This document shows, in pieces, positions 16,099 to 25,823 of a DNA stretch of 64,000 bases. The notes beneath the pieces are model-generated. The model was not told the DNA's origin and did not search any database. It was given only the letters and a program-made list of their open reading frames with translations. The position numbers were made by a program, and so were the translations under genes. Origin of the DNA: Streptomyces sp. NRRL F-5727 (GTDB lineage Bacteria > Actinomycetota > Actinomycetes > Streptomycetales > Streptomycetaceae). The stretch's first letter is position 1. Each line of letters starts with the position of its first letter. The stretch covers positions 40,597 through 104,596 of the forward strand of contig NZ_JOGX01000017.1 of assembly GCF_000719555.1 (NCBI RefSeq). Reading direction: 5' to 3'.

Positions 16099-18584
16099 CG
16101 TACGAGCTGACGCTGGCCGGCCTCGCGGTCGGCAGCGCGGCGGCGCTCACCGGCATCGGCCTGGTCGTCACCCACCGGGCGACCGGGGTGCTGAACCTGG
16201 CGCACGGCGCGGAGGCCATGGTCTGCGCGTACGTCCTCCGGCAGCTGGTGGTCGTGTGGGGGTGGCCGCTGTGGCCGGCCGCCCTGGTCACCCTGCTGGC
16301 CGTCGCCCCCGCCCTCGGCCTCCTCCTCGACCGGGCCGTCTTCCGCCCGCTCGCCCGCTCCGGCACCGACCCGGCCCGCGCGCTGGTCGCCTCGACCGGC
16401 GCCTTCGTCCTCCTCGTCGGCGCGGCGGTCCTGCTCTGGGGGCCGGGGGCCCGCGACGACGCGCCGGTGCTGCTCGGCGACGACCCGTGGCTCCAGCTCG
16501 CCGCGGTGGCGGCGGTGGCCTGCCTGGTGACGGCGGTGACCCGGTGGACCCGCTTCGGGCGGGAGCTGCGGGCCGTGGTCGACAACCGGCGGCTGGCGGT
16601 CCTCTCCGGGGTGGACGCGGACCGGATCGCGGCGGCCGGCTGGGCGTTCGGCGCGTGCACCGCCGGTCTGACGGGCGTGCTCCTCGCCCCGTACGTCCGG
16701 CTCGACCCGTACGGGCTGCCGCTGCTCGTGGTGGAGGTGATGGCGGTCGCGGTCATCGCCCGGATGCGGTCGCTGCCGGTCGCGATCGGCGCGGCGCTGC
16801 TCATCGGGGTGACCCAGGCGCAGCTGACCCGCTTCCACCCGGAGGGCTGGGCGGAGCCGCTGGTCCGGGCGGTGGGCGCGAACCTGTTCGTGATCGCGCT
16901 GCTGGTCGCCGCGCTGGTCCTGCCGGGCATCGGCGGCAAGGGGCACGACGCGCTGCCGCCGGCGCCGCGCGCGGGCCGCACCCCGCCCGCCGTGTGGGCG
17001 GTCGCCGCCGGCTGCCTGCTGCTCCCCCTGGCCGTCGCCGGTCCCGACCTGCGCACGGCGGTACAGGTCCCGGCCCTGGCGATCGTCCTCCTCTCGCTGG
17101 TCGTGGTCACCGGCCGCGCGGGCCAGATCGCCCTGGGCCAGGCCGCGTACGCGGGCCTCGGCGCCCTGTTCACCGCCCTCCTGTCGGCGGCCGGGCTCCC
17201 GGCCCTGGCGGCGCTGGCCCTCGCGGTGCCGCTGACCGGCGCGGCGGGGCTGCTGACCGCCGGCCCGGCGATCCGCCGCCACGGGCTGGCGCTGGCGCTG
17301 GCGACCCTCGCGGTCGGCGTGGCGGTGAGCCGCTTCGTCCTCACCCAGCCGTACGCCACGGCGGGCCTCCCGGCCCCGTCCCGCCCGGCGCCCTTCACCA
17401 CGGACCGCGCCTACTACGTCCTGGAACTCCTGCTCCTCACGGCCGCCCTGCTCCTGGTCGCGGGCCTCCGCCGGGGCCGCACCGGCCGGGCGCTGGCGGC
17501 CCTCCGCGACCACGAGCGGGCAGCGGAGGCGGCCGGGGTCGCGTCGACGCGCCTGAAGCTCCTCGCCTTCGCCCTGGCCGCGGCCCTGGCGGCGCTGGGC
17601 GGCGGCCTCCTGGCACTGGGCGCGCAAGCCTTCGACCCCACGGCCTACGACCCCCTCCGCGGCCTCCTCTGGTTCGCCGCGGTCGTGACCCTCGGCGCGG
17701 ACCACCTCCTCACCCCCCTCCTGGCGGCCCCCCTCCTCCTCACCCTCGACACGGCGGGCCCCGCAGGCGCCGCGGCCCTCCTGATCGGCCTCCTGGCCAC
17801 CCGCACCACCCGCCTCCCACCCCTGACGGCCTTCCTCACGTCCCCAGGCGGACCGCGCCCCCGGACCCACCCGCCGGCCGCCGACGGCGCGGCGCCGCCC
17901 ACGGGAGGACCCGCACCGGTCGTCCCGCCCACCCGCACGGGGACCCGGCTCCGTGCCGAGGGGCTGTGGTTCGCGCACCGCGGCGGGGTGACCGCCCTCC
18001 GTGGCGCCGGGATCGTGCTGCCGGCCGCCCAGGTCACCGCCGTGGTCGGGCCGAACGGGGCCGGGAAGAGCACGCTCTTCGACTGTCTGTCCGGCGCGCT
18101 GCGCCCCCGCCGCGGCCGGGTCCTGCTGGACGGCGAGGACATCACGGGCCGGCCCGCGCACGCCCGGGCCCGGCGCGGCATCGCCCGGACGTTCCAGCAG
18201 CCGGCCGTCTTCCCGTCCCTGTCCGTGGAGGAGAACGTCCGCGTCGGCGCCGACCACACCCGCCGGCCCGCCGCCGCGACCGAGCGCGCCCTGCTCCTGA
18301 CCGGTCTGGCCGGCCCGGTGCGCGCGCTGCCCGCCGCGGACCTGCCGACCGGCGTGCTGCGCCGGGTCGAGCTGGCCCGGGCGCTGGCGGGCCGCCCGCA
18401 CACGCTGCTCCTGGACGAGCCGGCCGCGGGCCTGGACGCGGCCGAGACGGAGGCCCTGTCCCGGCTGCTGGCCGCGCTCGCCGCCGACGGCCTGACCGTC
18501 CTGGTGGTGGAGCACGACCGGGACGTCGTCGCGGCCGTGGCCCGTACCGTCCACACGATGGAGGGCGGGAGGCTCGACCCGTGA
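16086..18584 (+). CDS. Fused LivH-LivM-LivG branched-chain-type ABC transporter
   Basis: An 832-aa single polypeptide joining three normally separate subunits. Residues about 1-285 are a LivH-like permease (THRATGVLNLAHGA early). Residues about 300-590 are a LivM-like permease (VVVTGRAGQIALGQAAYAGLGA). After a Pro-rich linker, residues about 620-832 are a LivG-like ATPase. That domain has an intact Walker A (GPNGAGKST, about 655), Q-loop region FQQPAVFPSLSVEENV, Walker B LLLDEPAAGLD and H-loop VVEHDRD. The signature motif is degenerate: LPTGVLRR instead of LSGGQxxR. The GTG start overlaps the upstream gene. The 3' GTGA overlap couples it to the LivF-like partner. See the asymmetry finding. 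Confidence 0.88.
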   Translation: MASLTYELTLAGLAVGSAAALTGIGLVVTHRATGVLNLAHGAEAMVCAYVLRQLVVVWGWPLWPAALVTLLAVAPALGLLLDRAVFRPLARSGTDPARALVASTGAFVLLVGAAVLLWGPGARDDAPVLLGDDPWLQLAAVAAVACLVTAVTRWTRFGRELRAVVDNRRLAVLSGVDADRIAAAGWAFGACTAGLTGVLLAPYVRLDPYGLPLLVVEVMAVAVIARMRSLPVAIGAALLIGVTQAQLTRFHPEGWAEPLVRAVGANLFVIALLVAALVLPGIGGKGHDALPPAPRAGRTPPAVWAVAAGCLLLPLAVAGPDLRTAVQVPALAIVLLSLVVVTGRAGQIALGQAAYAGLGALFTALLSAAGLPALAALALAVPLTGAAGLLTAGPAIRRHGLALALATLAVGVAVSRFVLTQPYATAGLPAPSRPAPFTTDRAYYVLELLLLTAALLLVAGLRRGRTGRALAALRDHERAAEAAGVASTRLKLLAFALAAALAALGGGLLALGAQAFDPTAYDPLRGLLWFAAVVTLGADHLLTPLLAAPLLLTLDTAGPAGAAALLIGLLATRTTRLPPLTAFLTSPGGPRPRTHPPAADGAAPPTGGPAPVVPPTRTGTRLRAEGLWFAHRGGVTALRGAGIVLPAAQVTAVVGPNGAGKSTLFDCLSGALRPRRGRVLLDGEDITGRPAHARARRGIARTFQQPAVFPSLSVEENVRVGADHTRRPAAATERALLLTGLAGPVRALPAADLPTGVLRRVELARALAGRPHTLLLDEPAAGLDAAETEALSRLLAALAADGLTVLVVEHDRDVVAAVARTVHTMEGGRLDP

Positions 18585-19243
18585 GCGTCGAGATGGAGCT
18601 GCGCGGCGCCCGGGTGCGCTACGGCCCCCTGGAGGCCCTGCACGGCCTGGACCTGCCGGTCCCGGCCGCCACGGTGACGGTCCTGACCGGCCGGAACGGC
18701 GCCGGCCGCAGCACGGCGCTGCGCGCGCTCGCCGGGACGGTACGGCTCGCCGCGGGCCGGGTCGTGTGGCGCGGCGAGGACGTGACCGCGCTGCCGCCGC
18801 ACGACCGCTCCCGCCGCGGCCTCTGCTTCGTACCGGACCGGGAGGCGGTGTTCGAGGGCCTGACGGTCGCCGAGAACCTGGCCCTGGCGGCGCCGGGCGA
18901 CGCCCCGGACGGCGCCCCGCCCCCGTATCCCGCGCTCGTCCCGCTGCTGTCCCGGACGGCGGGGACGCTGTCCGGCGGGGAGCGGCGGATGCTGGCGGTC
19001 TCCCGGGCGCTGCTGCGGCCGGCCCGGGTGGTGCTGGTGGACGAGCCGTCCCTGGGCATGGCGCCGCCGGTCGCGGCCGCCACGTACGCGCTGCTCGCGG
19101 CGCTCGCCGTGCGGGACGGCGCCGCGGTGGTGCTGGCCGAACAGCGGGTGCCGGACGGGCTGCCGCCCGGCACCCTGGTGCACGAGCTCCGCCGCGGCGC
19201 CCGCGTGTTCAGCGGCGAGGCGGCGGAGCGGCGGGCCCGCTGA
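18581..19243 (+). CDS. LivF-like ABC ATPase with a modified Walker A
   Basis: A 220-aa ATP-binding subunit. The signature is canonical (LSGGERRMLAVSRALLRP, about residue 129) and so is Walker B (VVLVDEPSLGMAP). The switch position is VLAEQ, as usual in LivF proteins that lack the H-loop His. Walker A reads GRNGAGRST: the invariant Lys is Arg. In the LivG/LivF heterodimer this would pair its weak Walker A with LivG's weak signature, leaving one canonical ATP site. The GTG start overlaps the stop of the fusion gene (GTGA, 18581-18584). It ends 4 bp before the convergent Rpf gene. Confidence 0.88.
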   Translation: MSVEMELRGARVRYGPLEALHGLDLPVPAATVTVLTGRNGAGRSTALRALAGTVRLAAGRVVWRGEDVTALPPHDRSRRGLCFVPDREAVFEGLTVAENLALAAPGDAPDGAPPPYPALVPLLSRTAGTLSGGERRMLAVSRALLRPARVVLVDEPSLGMAPPVAAATYALLAALAVRDGAAVVLAEQRVPDGLPPGTLVHELRRGARVFSGEAAERRAR

Positions 19244-19247
19244 CGGC

Positions 19248-20012
<765 letters not shown>

Positions 20013-20241
20013 CTAGGGCGGGCTCCCGCGCTCCGGCGCCGTGCCGCGCGGAACACTGTTCACTTCCCACCCGGTCGGAGTCACGGGGCGCCGGTCGCGC
20101 CCCGGCCGCCCCTCCGCACGCGCCAGGGGCAAGTTGCCCGGCTTCCGCGCGTGACCCCGCCCGCGCCTGGCCCGTTGAACTCGGCATGAGACGCCCGGGA
20201 AAGGCCCGGGGTCCGTCCGTACCGACTCCAGGGAGCCCCCC

Positions 20242-21024
20242 GTGCCGCGCATGCTCGACGTCAGCGAGGACGTACGCGCCGAGATCGGCGACGAAGAAGC
20301 CGACCGGCTGCTCGCCGGCGACAACGCCCCGGGCAGCTACGACTGCACCTCCTGCCGCACGCCGGGCGACTCCGAGCAGGAGCGCACCAGCACGGTGCTG
20401 TTCGTCGGCGAGGAGACCGCCGTCCTCGCGTTCGCCCACGCCAGCTGCATCCCGTCGCAGGTCGTCCGGGTCGCCGAGGACCAGCTCCAGGGCGCCGTCG
20501 CCTCCATCACGGCCGCCGACGCCGCCGACGCGCTCACGGCCGCCCACCCCGAGCAGGCCGTGCTCGGCGTCACCAGCGGTCTGGTCCTGATCGACGGCGA
20601 GCTGCACCCGGCGCTGGTCGTGGAGCCGACCGCGCCGGTCGCCCGGCCCGGTTCCGACCGGCTCACCGACGAGTTCCTGCCGCTCCTCGTCGAGCAGGGC
20701 TTCCACCCGGTCGCCGACCTGAACACCAAGCCGGCCGCGCTGCCCGGCTGGTCGGTCCTGGTCGCCATGGGCCAGCTGCACTCGGTGCTCCAGCCCGGCA
20801 CCGGCGGCGCGGGCCAGACGGCCTGGTGGCAGGCGCACCAGCCGCTCCAGGTCACCGAGGGCTGGCGCGCGGCGGCCAACAAGTCGCACACGGTGCTGGT
20901 CTTCGCGGCGCCGGTCGGCTCCATCGGCCAGCAGCCGCGCGAGGACCTGCTGCGGGACGCCCTGGAGAAGGCCGCGGTGAACGGGCGCCTGGTCGCCGCC
21001 GCGATGCCGCTGGCCGGTACCTGA
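20242..21024 (+). CDS. Conserved hypothetical protein with an N-terminal CxxC
   Basis: A 260-aa soluble protein, not recognised beyond the impression that it is conserved in streptomycetes. Near the N-terminus it has YDCTSCRTPGDSEQ (CxxC, about residues 35-38) and an isolated Cys in FAHASCIPSQ, possibly a small zinc site. The remainder is alpha/beta with no signal or TM. GTG is used, with GGGAG 8 nt upstream. Its TGA overlaps the ATG of the next gene (TGATG), so the pair is likely coupled. No function is proposed. Confidence 0.6.
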   Translation: MPRMLDVSEDVRAEIGDEEADRLLAGDNAPGSYDCTSCRTPGDSEQERTSTVLFVGEETAVLAFAHASCIPSQVVRVAEDQLQGAVASITAADAADALTAAHPEQAVLGVTSGLVLIDGELHPALVVEPTAPVARPGSDRLTDEFLPLLVEQGFHPVADLNTKPAALPGWSVLVAMGQLHSVLQPGTGGAGQTAWWQAHQPLQVTEGWRAAANKSHTVLVFAAPVGSIGQQPREDLLRDALEKAAVNGRLVAAAMPLAGT

Positions 21025-21506
21025 TGGACGACGGGCGTCCGGGGATAGGGCCGGTGCGTCCGCGGGGCGTCCCGACCGTGCCGCGTCCCCGGCGGGCCCC
21101 TCTTTCGGAGAGCCGCCCGCATCCGACGGTCGGCGGGGTCGTTGGCACCTACGTGCACGCATACGACCCCTTCCCCCAGCCGTATCCGAGTCCGATCCCC
21201 GGCATGCGCCCGGCGCAGGACGTCCCGGCCGGATACTCGGCGACGCCGATCTTCGATGCCCTGTACTCGGAGTACCGCCGGTCGTTCCGCACGCTTCCGG
21301 GTGACCGCAGCGGCGAGGAGGAGCTGGCGTTCCGGGCCTTCGGCACGGCGCTGAGCACGGGCCTGTCGGGCTTCTCGGGCCTGTCGGGCCTCCCGGGCTT
21401 CTCGGGGCTCCACGGCCAGCAGCAGGCGGCGCATCCGCCGGCCTGGTCGGCACAGCAGCATCCCCCGCAGGCGGCGCTGCCGCCGGGGCCGCGCAGAGGC
21501 TTCTGA
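21024..21506 (+). CDS. Hypothetical Pro/Gln-rich small protein
   Basis: Predicted 160 aa from the coupled ATG. The first about 40 residues are Pro/Arg-rich. The central YDPFPQPYPSPIPGMRP and IFDALYSEYRRSFRTLPGDRSGEEELAFRAFG look conserved and helical. The C-terminus is a run of SGLSGLPGF-like repeats then Gln/Pro. A shorter start at the GTG at 21152 (beginning VHAYDPFPQ) is equally possible. No known domain. It is followed directly by a strong terminator. Confidence 0.45.
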   Translation: MDDGRPGIGPVRPRGVPTVPRPRRAPLSESRPHPTVGGVVGTYVHAYDPFPQPYPSPIPGMRPAQDVPAGYSATPIFDALYSEYRRSFRTLPGDRSGEEELAFRAFGTALSTGLSGFSGLSGLPGFSGLHGQQQAAHPPAWSAQQHPPQAALPPGPRRGF

Positions 21507-21518
21507 GCGGATCCGGGA

Positions 21519-21567
21519 AACGGCCGAGGGCCGGAGTCGTACGGTACGACTCCGGCCCTCGGCCGTT
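21519..21567. terminator. Perfect 23-bp hairpin terminator
   Basis: Positions 21519-21541 pair perfectly with 21545-21567 around a 3-nt CGG loop. It lies between the hypothetical plus-strand gene and the convergent der gene, so it may terminate both. Confidence 0.85.
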
Positions 21568-21592
21568 GTGCGTGGCGCGGGTGCTTCTTCCC

Positions 21593-21632
21593 GCCGCGGG
21601 TTACTTCTTCTTGCCGCGGGTTACTTCTTCTT
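21593..21632. repeat. Exact 20-bp tandem duplication across the der stop codon
   Basis: GCCGCGGGTTACTTCTTCTT occurs twice head to tail (21593-21612 and 21613-21632). In the minus direction this duplicates the last codons and the stop of der. The real stop is the copy at 21621-21623; the second copy lies just beyond it in another frame. Confidence 0.9.
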
Positions 21633-23069
21633 GCCGCGCTTCTCGCGGACGCGCACCGAGATGTGGATCGGGGTGCCCTCGAAGCCGAACTCCTCGCGCA
21701 GCCGGCGCTCGATGAAGCGGCGGTAGCCGGCCTCCAGGAAGCCCGAGGCGAAGAGCACGAAGCGCGGCGGCTTGGTGCCGGCCTGGGTGCCGAAGAGGAT
21801 GCGGGGCTGCTTGCCGCCGCGGATCGGGTGCGGGTGGGCGGCGACGAGCTCGCCGAGGAAGGCGTTGAGCCGGCCGGTGGGGACGCGGGTCTCCCAGCCG
21901 GCGAGGGCGGTCTCGATCGCCGGGACCAGCTTCTCCATGTGGCGGCCGGTCTTCGCGGAGACGTTGACCCGGGGCGCCCAGGAGACCTGCTGCATCTCGG
22001 TCTCGATCTCGCGCTCCAGGTAGTAGCGGCGCTCCTCGTCGAGCTCGTCCCACTTGTTGTAGGCGATGACGATGGCGCGGCCGGACTCGACGGCCATCGT
22101 GATGATCCGCTGGTCCTGGACCGAGATCTGGTCGGTGGTGTCGATGAGGATGACCGCGACCTCGGCCTTCTCGACGGCGGCGGCCGTGCGGAGGGAGGCG
22201 TAGTAGTCGGCGCCGGCCTGGAGGTGGACCTTCTTGCGGATGCCGGCGGTGTCGACGAACTTCCACGTGGTGCCGCCGAGCTCGATCAGCTCGTCGACCG
22301 GGTCGCGGGTGGTGCCGGCCAGCTCGTTGACGACCACGCGGTCCTCGCCGGCGACCTTGTTGAGCAGGGAGGACTTGCCGACGTTGGGGCGGCCGATGAG
22401 GGCGATGCGGCGGGGGCCGCCGACGGCCTTGCCGAAGGTCTGCTCGGGGGCCTCGGGCAGCTTCCGCAGCACCTCGTCGAGGAGGTCGCCGGTGCCCCGG
22501 CCGTGCAGCGAGGAGACCGGGAACGGCTCGCCGAGGCCCAGCGACCAGAGCATGGCCGCGTCGGCCTCGCCGGACTGGCCGTCGACCTTGTTGGCGGCCA
22601 GCACGACCGGCTTGCCGGCGCGGCGGAGCAGCTTGACGACGGCCTCGTCGGTGTCGGTGGCGCCGACGGTGGCGTCCACGACGAAGAGGCAGGCGTCGGC
22701 GGCCTCGATGGCGTACTCGGCCTGGGTGGCGACGGAGGCGTCGATGCCGAGGACGTCCTGCTCCCAGCCGCCGGTGTCGACGACCTTGAAGCGGCGGCCG
22801 GCCCACTCGGCCTCGTAGGTGACGCGGTCGCGGGTGACGCCCGGCTTGTCCTCGACGACGGCCTCGCGGCGGCCGATGATGCGGTTCACCAGGGTCGACT
22901 TGCCGACGTTCGGACGGCCGACGACGGCGAGGACGGGGAGCGGGCCGTGGCCGGCCTCCTCGATCGCCTCCTCGACGTCCTCGATGTCGAAGCCTTCTTC
23001 CGCGGCGAGCTCCATGAACTCCGCGTACTCGGCGTCGCCAAGTGCCCCGTGGTCGTGCTGGTCGTTCAT
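21621..23069 (-). CDS. der: Ribosome-assembly GTPase Der (EngA)
   Basis: A 482-aa protein with two tandem GTPase domains and a C-terminal KH-like domain. G1 motifs are [12 protein letters not shown] (first domain) and [12 protein letters not shown] (second). G3 motifs are DTGGWE and DTAGIRKK, and G4 motifs are NKVD and NKWD. Der acts in late 50S subunit maturation. An acidic N-terminal extension of about 45 residues ([22 protein letters not shown]) is usual in actinobacteria. The ATG at 23069 has AAGGA about 10 nt upstream. The C-terminus ends in Lys-rich KRGKKK, encoded in a 20-bp tandem duplication. It is the last gene of the tyrA-cmk-plsC-der group. Confidence 0.97.
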   Translation of the reverse strand: MNDQHDHGALGDAEYAEFMELAAEEGFDIEDVEEAIEEAGHGPLPVLAVVGRPNVGKSTLVNRIIGRREAVVEDKPGVTRDRVTYEAEWAGRRFKVVDTGGWEQDVLGIDASVATQAEYAIEAADACLFVVDATVGATDTDEAVVKLLRRAGKPVVLAANKVDGQSGEADAAMLWSLGLGEPFPVSSLHGRGTGDLLDEVLRKLPEAPEQTFGKAVGGPRRIALIGRPNVGKSSLLNKVAGEDRVVVNELAGTTRDPVDELIELGGTTWKFVDTAGIRKKVHLQAGADYYASLRTAAAVEKAEVAVILIDTTDQISVQDQRIITMAVESGRAIVIAYNKWDELDEERRYYLEREIETEMQQVSWAPRVNVSAKTGRHMEKLVPAIETALAGWETRVPTGRLNAFLGELVAAHPHPIRGGKQPRILFGTQAGTKPPRFVLFASGFLEAGYRRFIERRLREEFGFEGTPIHISVRVREKRGKKK

Positions 23070-23145
23070 GAAGTCCGTTCCTTGATCATTCGTGGTCGGT
23101 GGGATCCGACGGCGGAGCCGTGGGGCCCACTACTGAGAGTGTCGC

Positions 23146-23790
23146 TCAGCGCCCGGTGAGGCGCCTGGCGTTTTTCAGGTGGTCGGTGAGGTGCTCCTGG
23201 ATCCGGAGCGTGGCCTCGTCCAGCGCCTTGCGGGTACGCCGCCCGCTGCCGTCGCCGGCCTCGAAGGGCTCCCCGAAGACGACGTCCACCCGGCTGCGCA
23301 GGGCGGGCAGCCCCTTCACCAGCCGGCCGGGCCGCTCGGTGCTTCCCAGCACCGCGACCGGCACGATCGGGGCGCCGGAGCGGACGGCGAAGTAGGCGAG
23401 GCCGGCGCGGAGCGAGGCGAAGTCGCCCTCGCCGCGGGTGCCCTCCGGGAAGATCCCGAGGACGCCGCCCTGCTCCAGCACGCCGAGCGCGTCGCCGATC
23501 GCCTTCCGGTCGGTGGAGTCGCGGTCGACCTTGAGCTGCCCGATGCCCTCCAGGAAGCCGCCCAGCGGCCCGACGAACGCTTCCTTCTTGATGAGGAAGT
23601 GCACGGGGCGCGGGGCGGTGCCCATGAGCATGGGGCCGTCGATGTTGTGCGCGTGGTTGACGGCGAGGATGACGGGACCGGAGGCCGGGACCCGCCAGGC
23701 GCCGAGCACGCGCGGCTTCCAGAAGCCGTACATCAGCCCGATGCCGATGCGACGGCCGACGGCGGCCCCCTTCGCGGAGGGCTGGGTCAC
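23146..23790 (-). CDS. plsC: 1-acyl-sn-glycerol-3-phosphate acyltransferase (PlsC family)
   Basis: A 214-aa acyltransferase of phospholipid synthesis. The Hx4D motif is NHAHNIDG and the glycerophosphate-binding motif is FPEGTRGEGD. ILAVNHAHNID and VPVAVLGSTERPGRL match the family. An N-terminal amphipathic region (IGIGLMYGFWKP) may anchor it to the membrane. The GTG start is embedded in the cmk stop (GTGA, 23787-23790), so translation is coupled to cytidylate kinase, the usual Streptomyces order cmk-plsC-der. The acyl acceptor could also be another lysophospholipid. Confidence 0.92.
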   Translation of the reverse strand: MTQPSAKGAAVGRRIGIGLMYGFWKPRVLGAWRVPASGPVILAVNHAHNIDGPMLMGTAPRPVHFLIKKEAFVGPLGGFLEGIGQLKVDRDSTDRKAIGDALGVLEQGGVLGIFPEGTRGEGDFASLRAGLAYFAVRSGAPIVPVAVLGSTERPGRLVKGLPALRSRVDVVFGEPFEAGDGSGRRTRKALDEATLRIQEHLTDHLKNARRLTGR

Positions 23791-24461
23791 TTGGCGCCCG
23801 CCCGCTTCTCCTCCACCAGGGTGACGACGCACTCGATGACCTGGTCGAGGGTGAGCTCGGTGGTGTCGACCTCGACGGCGTCGCCGGCCTTGGCGAGCGG
23901 GGAGGTCTTGCGGCTGGAGTCCGCCGCGTCCCGCTTGACCAGGGCCTCCTGGGTGGCCCGCACGTCGGCGCCCTTCAGCTCGCCGGAGCGGCGGGCGGCG
24001 CGGGCCTCGGGCGAGGCGGTGAGGAAGATCTTGAGGTCGGCGTCGGGGAGGACGGTGGTGCCGATGTCCCGGCCCTCGACGACGATGCCGTGCTCGGCGC
24101 CGCGGGCGATGGTCCGCTGGAGCTCGGTGATGAGCGCGCGGACCTCGGGGACGGCGCTGACGGCGCTGACCCTGGAGGTGACCTCCTCGGTCCGGATCGG
24201 GCCGGAGGCGTCGGCGCCGTCGACCGTGATGGTCGGGCGGGACGGGTCGGTGCCGGAGACGATGACGGGCTTGCCGGCGGCGGAGGCCACGGCGTCGGCG
24301 TCGGTCACGTCCACACCGTTGCTGATCATCCACCAGGTGATCGCCCGGTACTGGGCGCCGGTGTCCAGGTAGCTCAGCCCCAGCTTGGCGGCGACCGCCT
24401 TCGAGGTGCTCGACTTGCCCGTGCCGGAGGGGCCGTCGATGGCGACGATCACGGATTCCAC
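23787..24461 (-). CDS. cmk: Cytidylate kinase
   Basis: A 224-aa NMP kinase that phosphorylates CMP/dCMP to the diphosphates. P-loop DGPSGTGKSSTSKAVA, substrate region YLDTGAQYRA, GRDIGTTVLPDADLKIFLTAS and the lid region RDAADSSRKTSPLAKA are all characteristic of Cmk. The length is normal. The start is GTG with GGAAGG upstream. The stop overlaps plsC. It lies downstream of tyrA, separated by about 140 bp, so it may have its own promoter. Confidence 0.97.
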   Translation of the reverse strand: MESVIVAIDGPSGTGKSSTSKAVAAKLGLSYLDTGAQYRAITWWMISNGVDVTDADAVASAAGKPVIVSGTDPSRPTITVDGADASGPIRTEEVTSRVSAVSAVPEVRALITELQRTIARGAEHGIVVEGRDIGTTVLPDADLKIFLTASPEARAARRSGELKGADVRATQEALVKRDAADSSRKTSPLAKAGDAVEVDTTELTLDQVIECVVTLVEEKRAGAK

Positions 24462-24600
24462 GGTGAGGGGGACCTTCCTGGGTGTGCGGCGGCCCCGGCG
24501 GCAGTCCGGGACTCCTCTAAGGTTACCGAGTCCCCCACACCCGTCCGGCCCAACGTCCCCCCGACCCCTCCCGTACCGGTGGCGACGATCGGCGGCGGCG

Positions 24601-25689
24601 TCAGGTGGTGCGGAGGGACCAGCCCTGGGTCTGGAGGGACTGGGAGAGGGCGGGGGCCGCCGCGGGGTCGACCATCAGCTGGACCAGGCCCGCCTGCTGC
24701 CCGGTCGCGTGCTCGATGCGCACGTCCTCGATGTTGACCCCGGCCCGCCCCGCGTCCGCGAAGATGCGGGCCAGCTCGCCGGGCCGGTCGCTGATGAGCA
24801 CCGCGACCGTCTCGTACGCCGTGGGCGCGGCACCGTGCTTGCCGGGGACCCGGGCCCGTCCCGCGTTGCCGCGCCGCAGCACGTCCTCGACGCCGGTCGC
24901 GCCGTCGCGCCGCTTCTCCTCGTCCGCGGACTGGAGGGCGCGCAGGGCGCGGACGGTCTCGTCGAGGTCGGCGGCGACACCGGAGAGGACGTCGGCGACC
25001 GGCCCGGGGTTGGCGGAGAGGATCTCGATCCACATGCGCGGATCGGACGCGGCGATCCGCGTGACGTCCCGGATCCCCTGGCCGCAGAGCCGTACGGCCG
25101 ACTCCTCCGCCTCCTCCAGGCGGGCGGCGACCATCGAGGAGACCAGCTGCGGGGTGTGGGAGACGAGCGCGACCGCGCGGTCGTGGGCGTCGGCGTCCAT
25201 GACGACGGGCACGGCGCGGCAGAGCGCCACGAGTTCGAGGGCCAGGTTGAGGACCTCGGTGTCGGTGTCGCGGGTGGGGGTGAGCACCCAGGGCCGGCCC
25301 TCGAAGAGGTCGGCGGTGGCGGCGAGCGGGCCCGAGCGCTCCTTGCCGGACATCGGGTGGCTGCCGATGTACGGGGTGAGGTCGAGGCCCATCGCCTCCA
25401 GCTCGCGCTGCGGGCCGCCCTTGACGCTGGCGACGTCGAGGTAGCCGCGGGCGGCCCCGGCGCGCATCGCCTCGGCGAGGGTGGCGGCGACGTGCGCCGG
25501 CGGCACGGCGACGATCGCGAGGTCCACCCGGCCCCCGGGTTCCGCGTCGGTGCCCGCGCCGAGCGAGGCGGCGGTCCGGGCGCTCGCCGGGTCGTGGTCG
25601 CGCAGGTGGACCGTGACGCCCCGGCCGGCGAGGGCGAGCGCGGCGGAGGTGCCGATCAGTCCGGTTCCGATGACGAGCGCAGTTCTCAC
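24601..25689 (-). CDS. tyrA: Prephenate dehydrogenase with ACT domain
   Basis: A 362-aa enzyme of tyrosine synthesis that converts prephenate to 4-hydroxyphenylpyruvate with NAD(P)+. The N-terminal Rossmann motif is VIGTGLIGTSAALALA. The substrate region carries YIGSHPMSGKERSGP with the catalytic His, then HTPQLVSSMVAARL. A C-terminal ACT domain (TVAVLISDRPGELARIFADAGRAGVNIEDVRIEHA) points to feedback control by an aromatic amino acid. GTG start with AAGGA upstream. No fused chorismate mutase is present. Confidence 0.95.
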   Translation of the reverse strand: MRTALVIGTGLIGTSAALALAGRGVTVHLRDHDPASARTAASLGAGTDAEPGGRVDLAIVAVPPAHVAATLAEAMRAGAARGYLDVASVKGGPQRELEAMGLDLTPYIGSHPMSGKERSGPLAATADLFEGRPWVLTPTRDTDTEVLNLALELVALCRAVPVVMDADAHDRAVALVSHTPQLVSSMVAARLEEAEESAVRLCGQGIRDVTRIAASDPRMWIEILSANPGPVADVLSGVAADLDETVRALRALQSADEEKRRDGATGVEDVLRRGNAGRARVPGKHGAAPTAYETVAVLISDRPGELARIFADAGRAGVNIEDVRIEHATGQQAGLVQLMVDPAAAPALSQSLQTQGWSLRTT

Positions 25690-25751
25690 GGGGGATGTCC
25701 TTGGGGCGCGGGGCGGTAAGGGCCCAGCCTAGTCAGCCGCCGGGGGCACCC

Positions 25752-25811
25752 GCGCGTGCGCCCGCCCTGCGAGACATGACACGGGTCATGCCGCGGGACG
25801 GGCGCACGCGC
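25752..25811. terminator. Long imperfect hairpin between tyrA and the DUF937 gene
   Basis: GCGCGTGCGCCCG (25752-25764) pairs with CGGGCGCACGCGC (25799-25811), and an inner CATGAC/GTCATG arm (25775-25780, 25785-25790) extends the stem. It follows the minus-strand DUF937 gene and precedes tyrA, so it probably terminates the former. Confidence 0.6.
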
Positions 25812-25823
25812 GCGTACGACGGC

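Noticed and set aside
25752..25811. Inverted repeat as an insertion-sequence end
   Set aside because: There is no transposase frame or target duplication. Its position after a gene stop fits a terminator.
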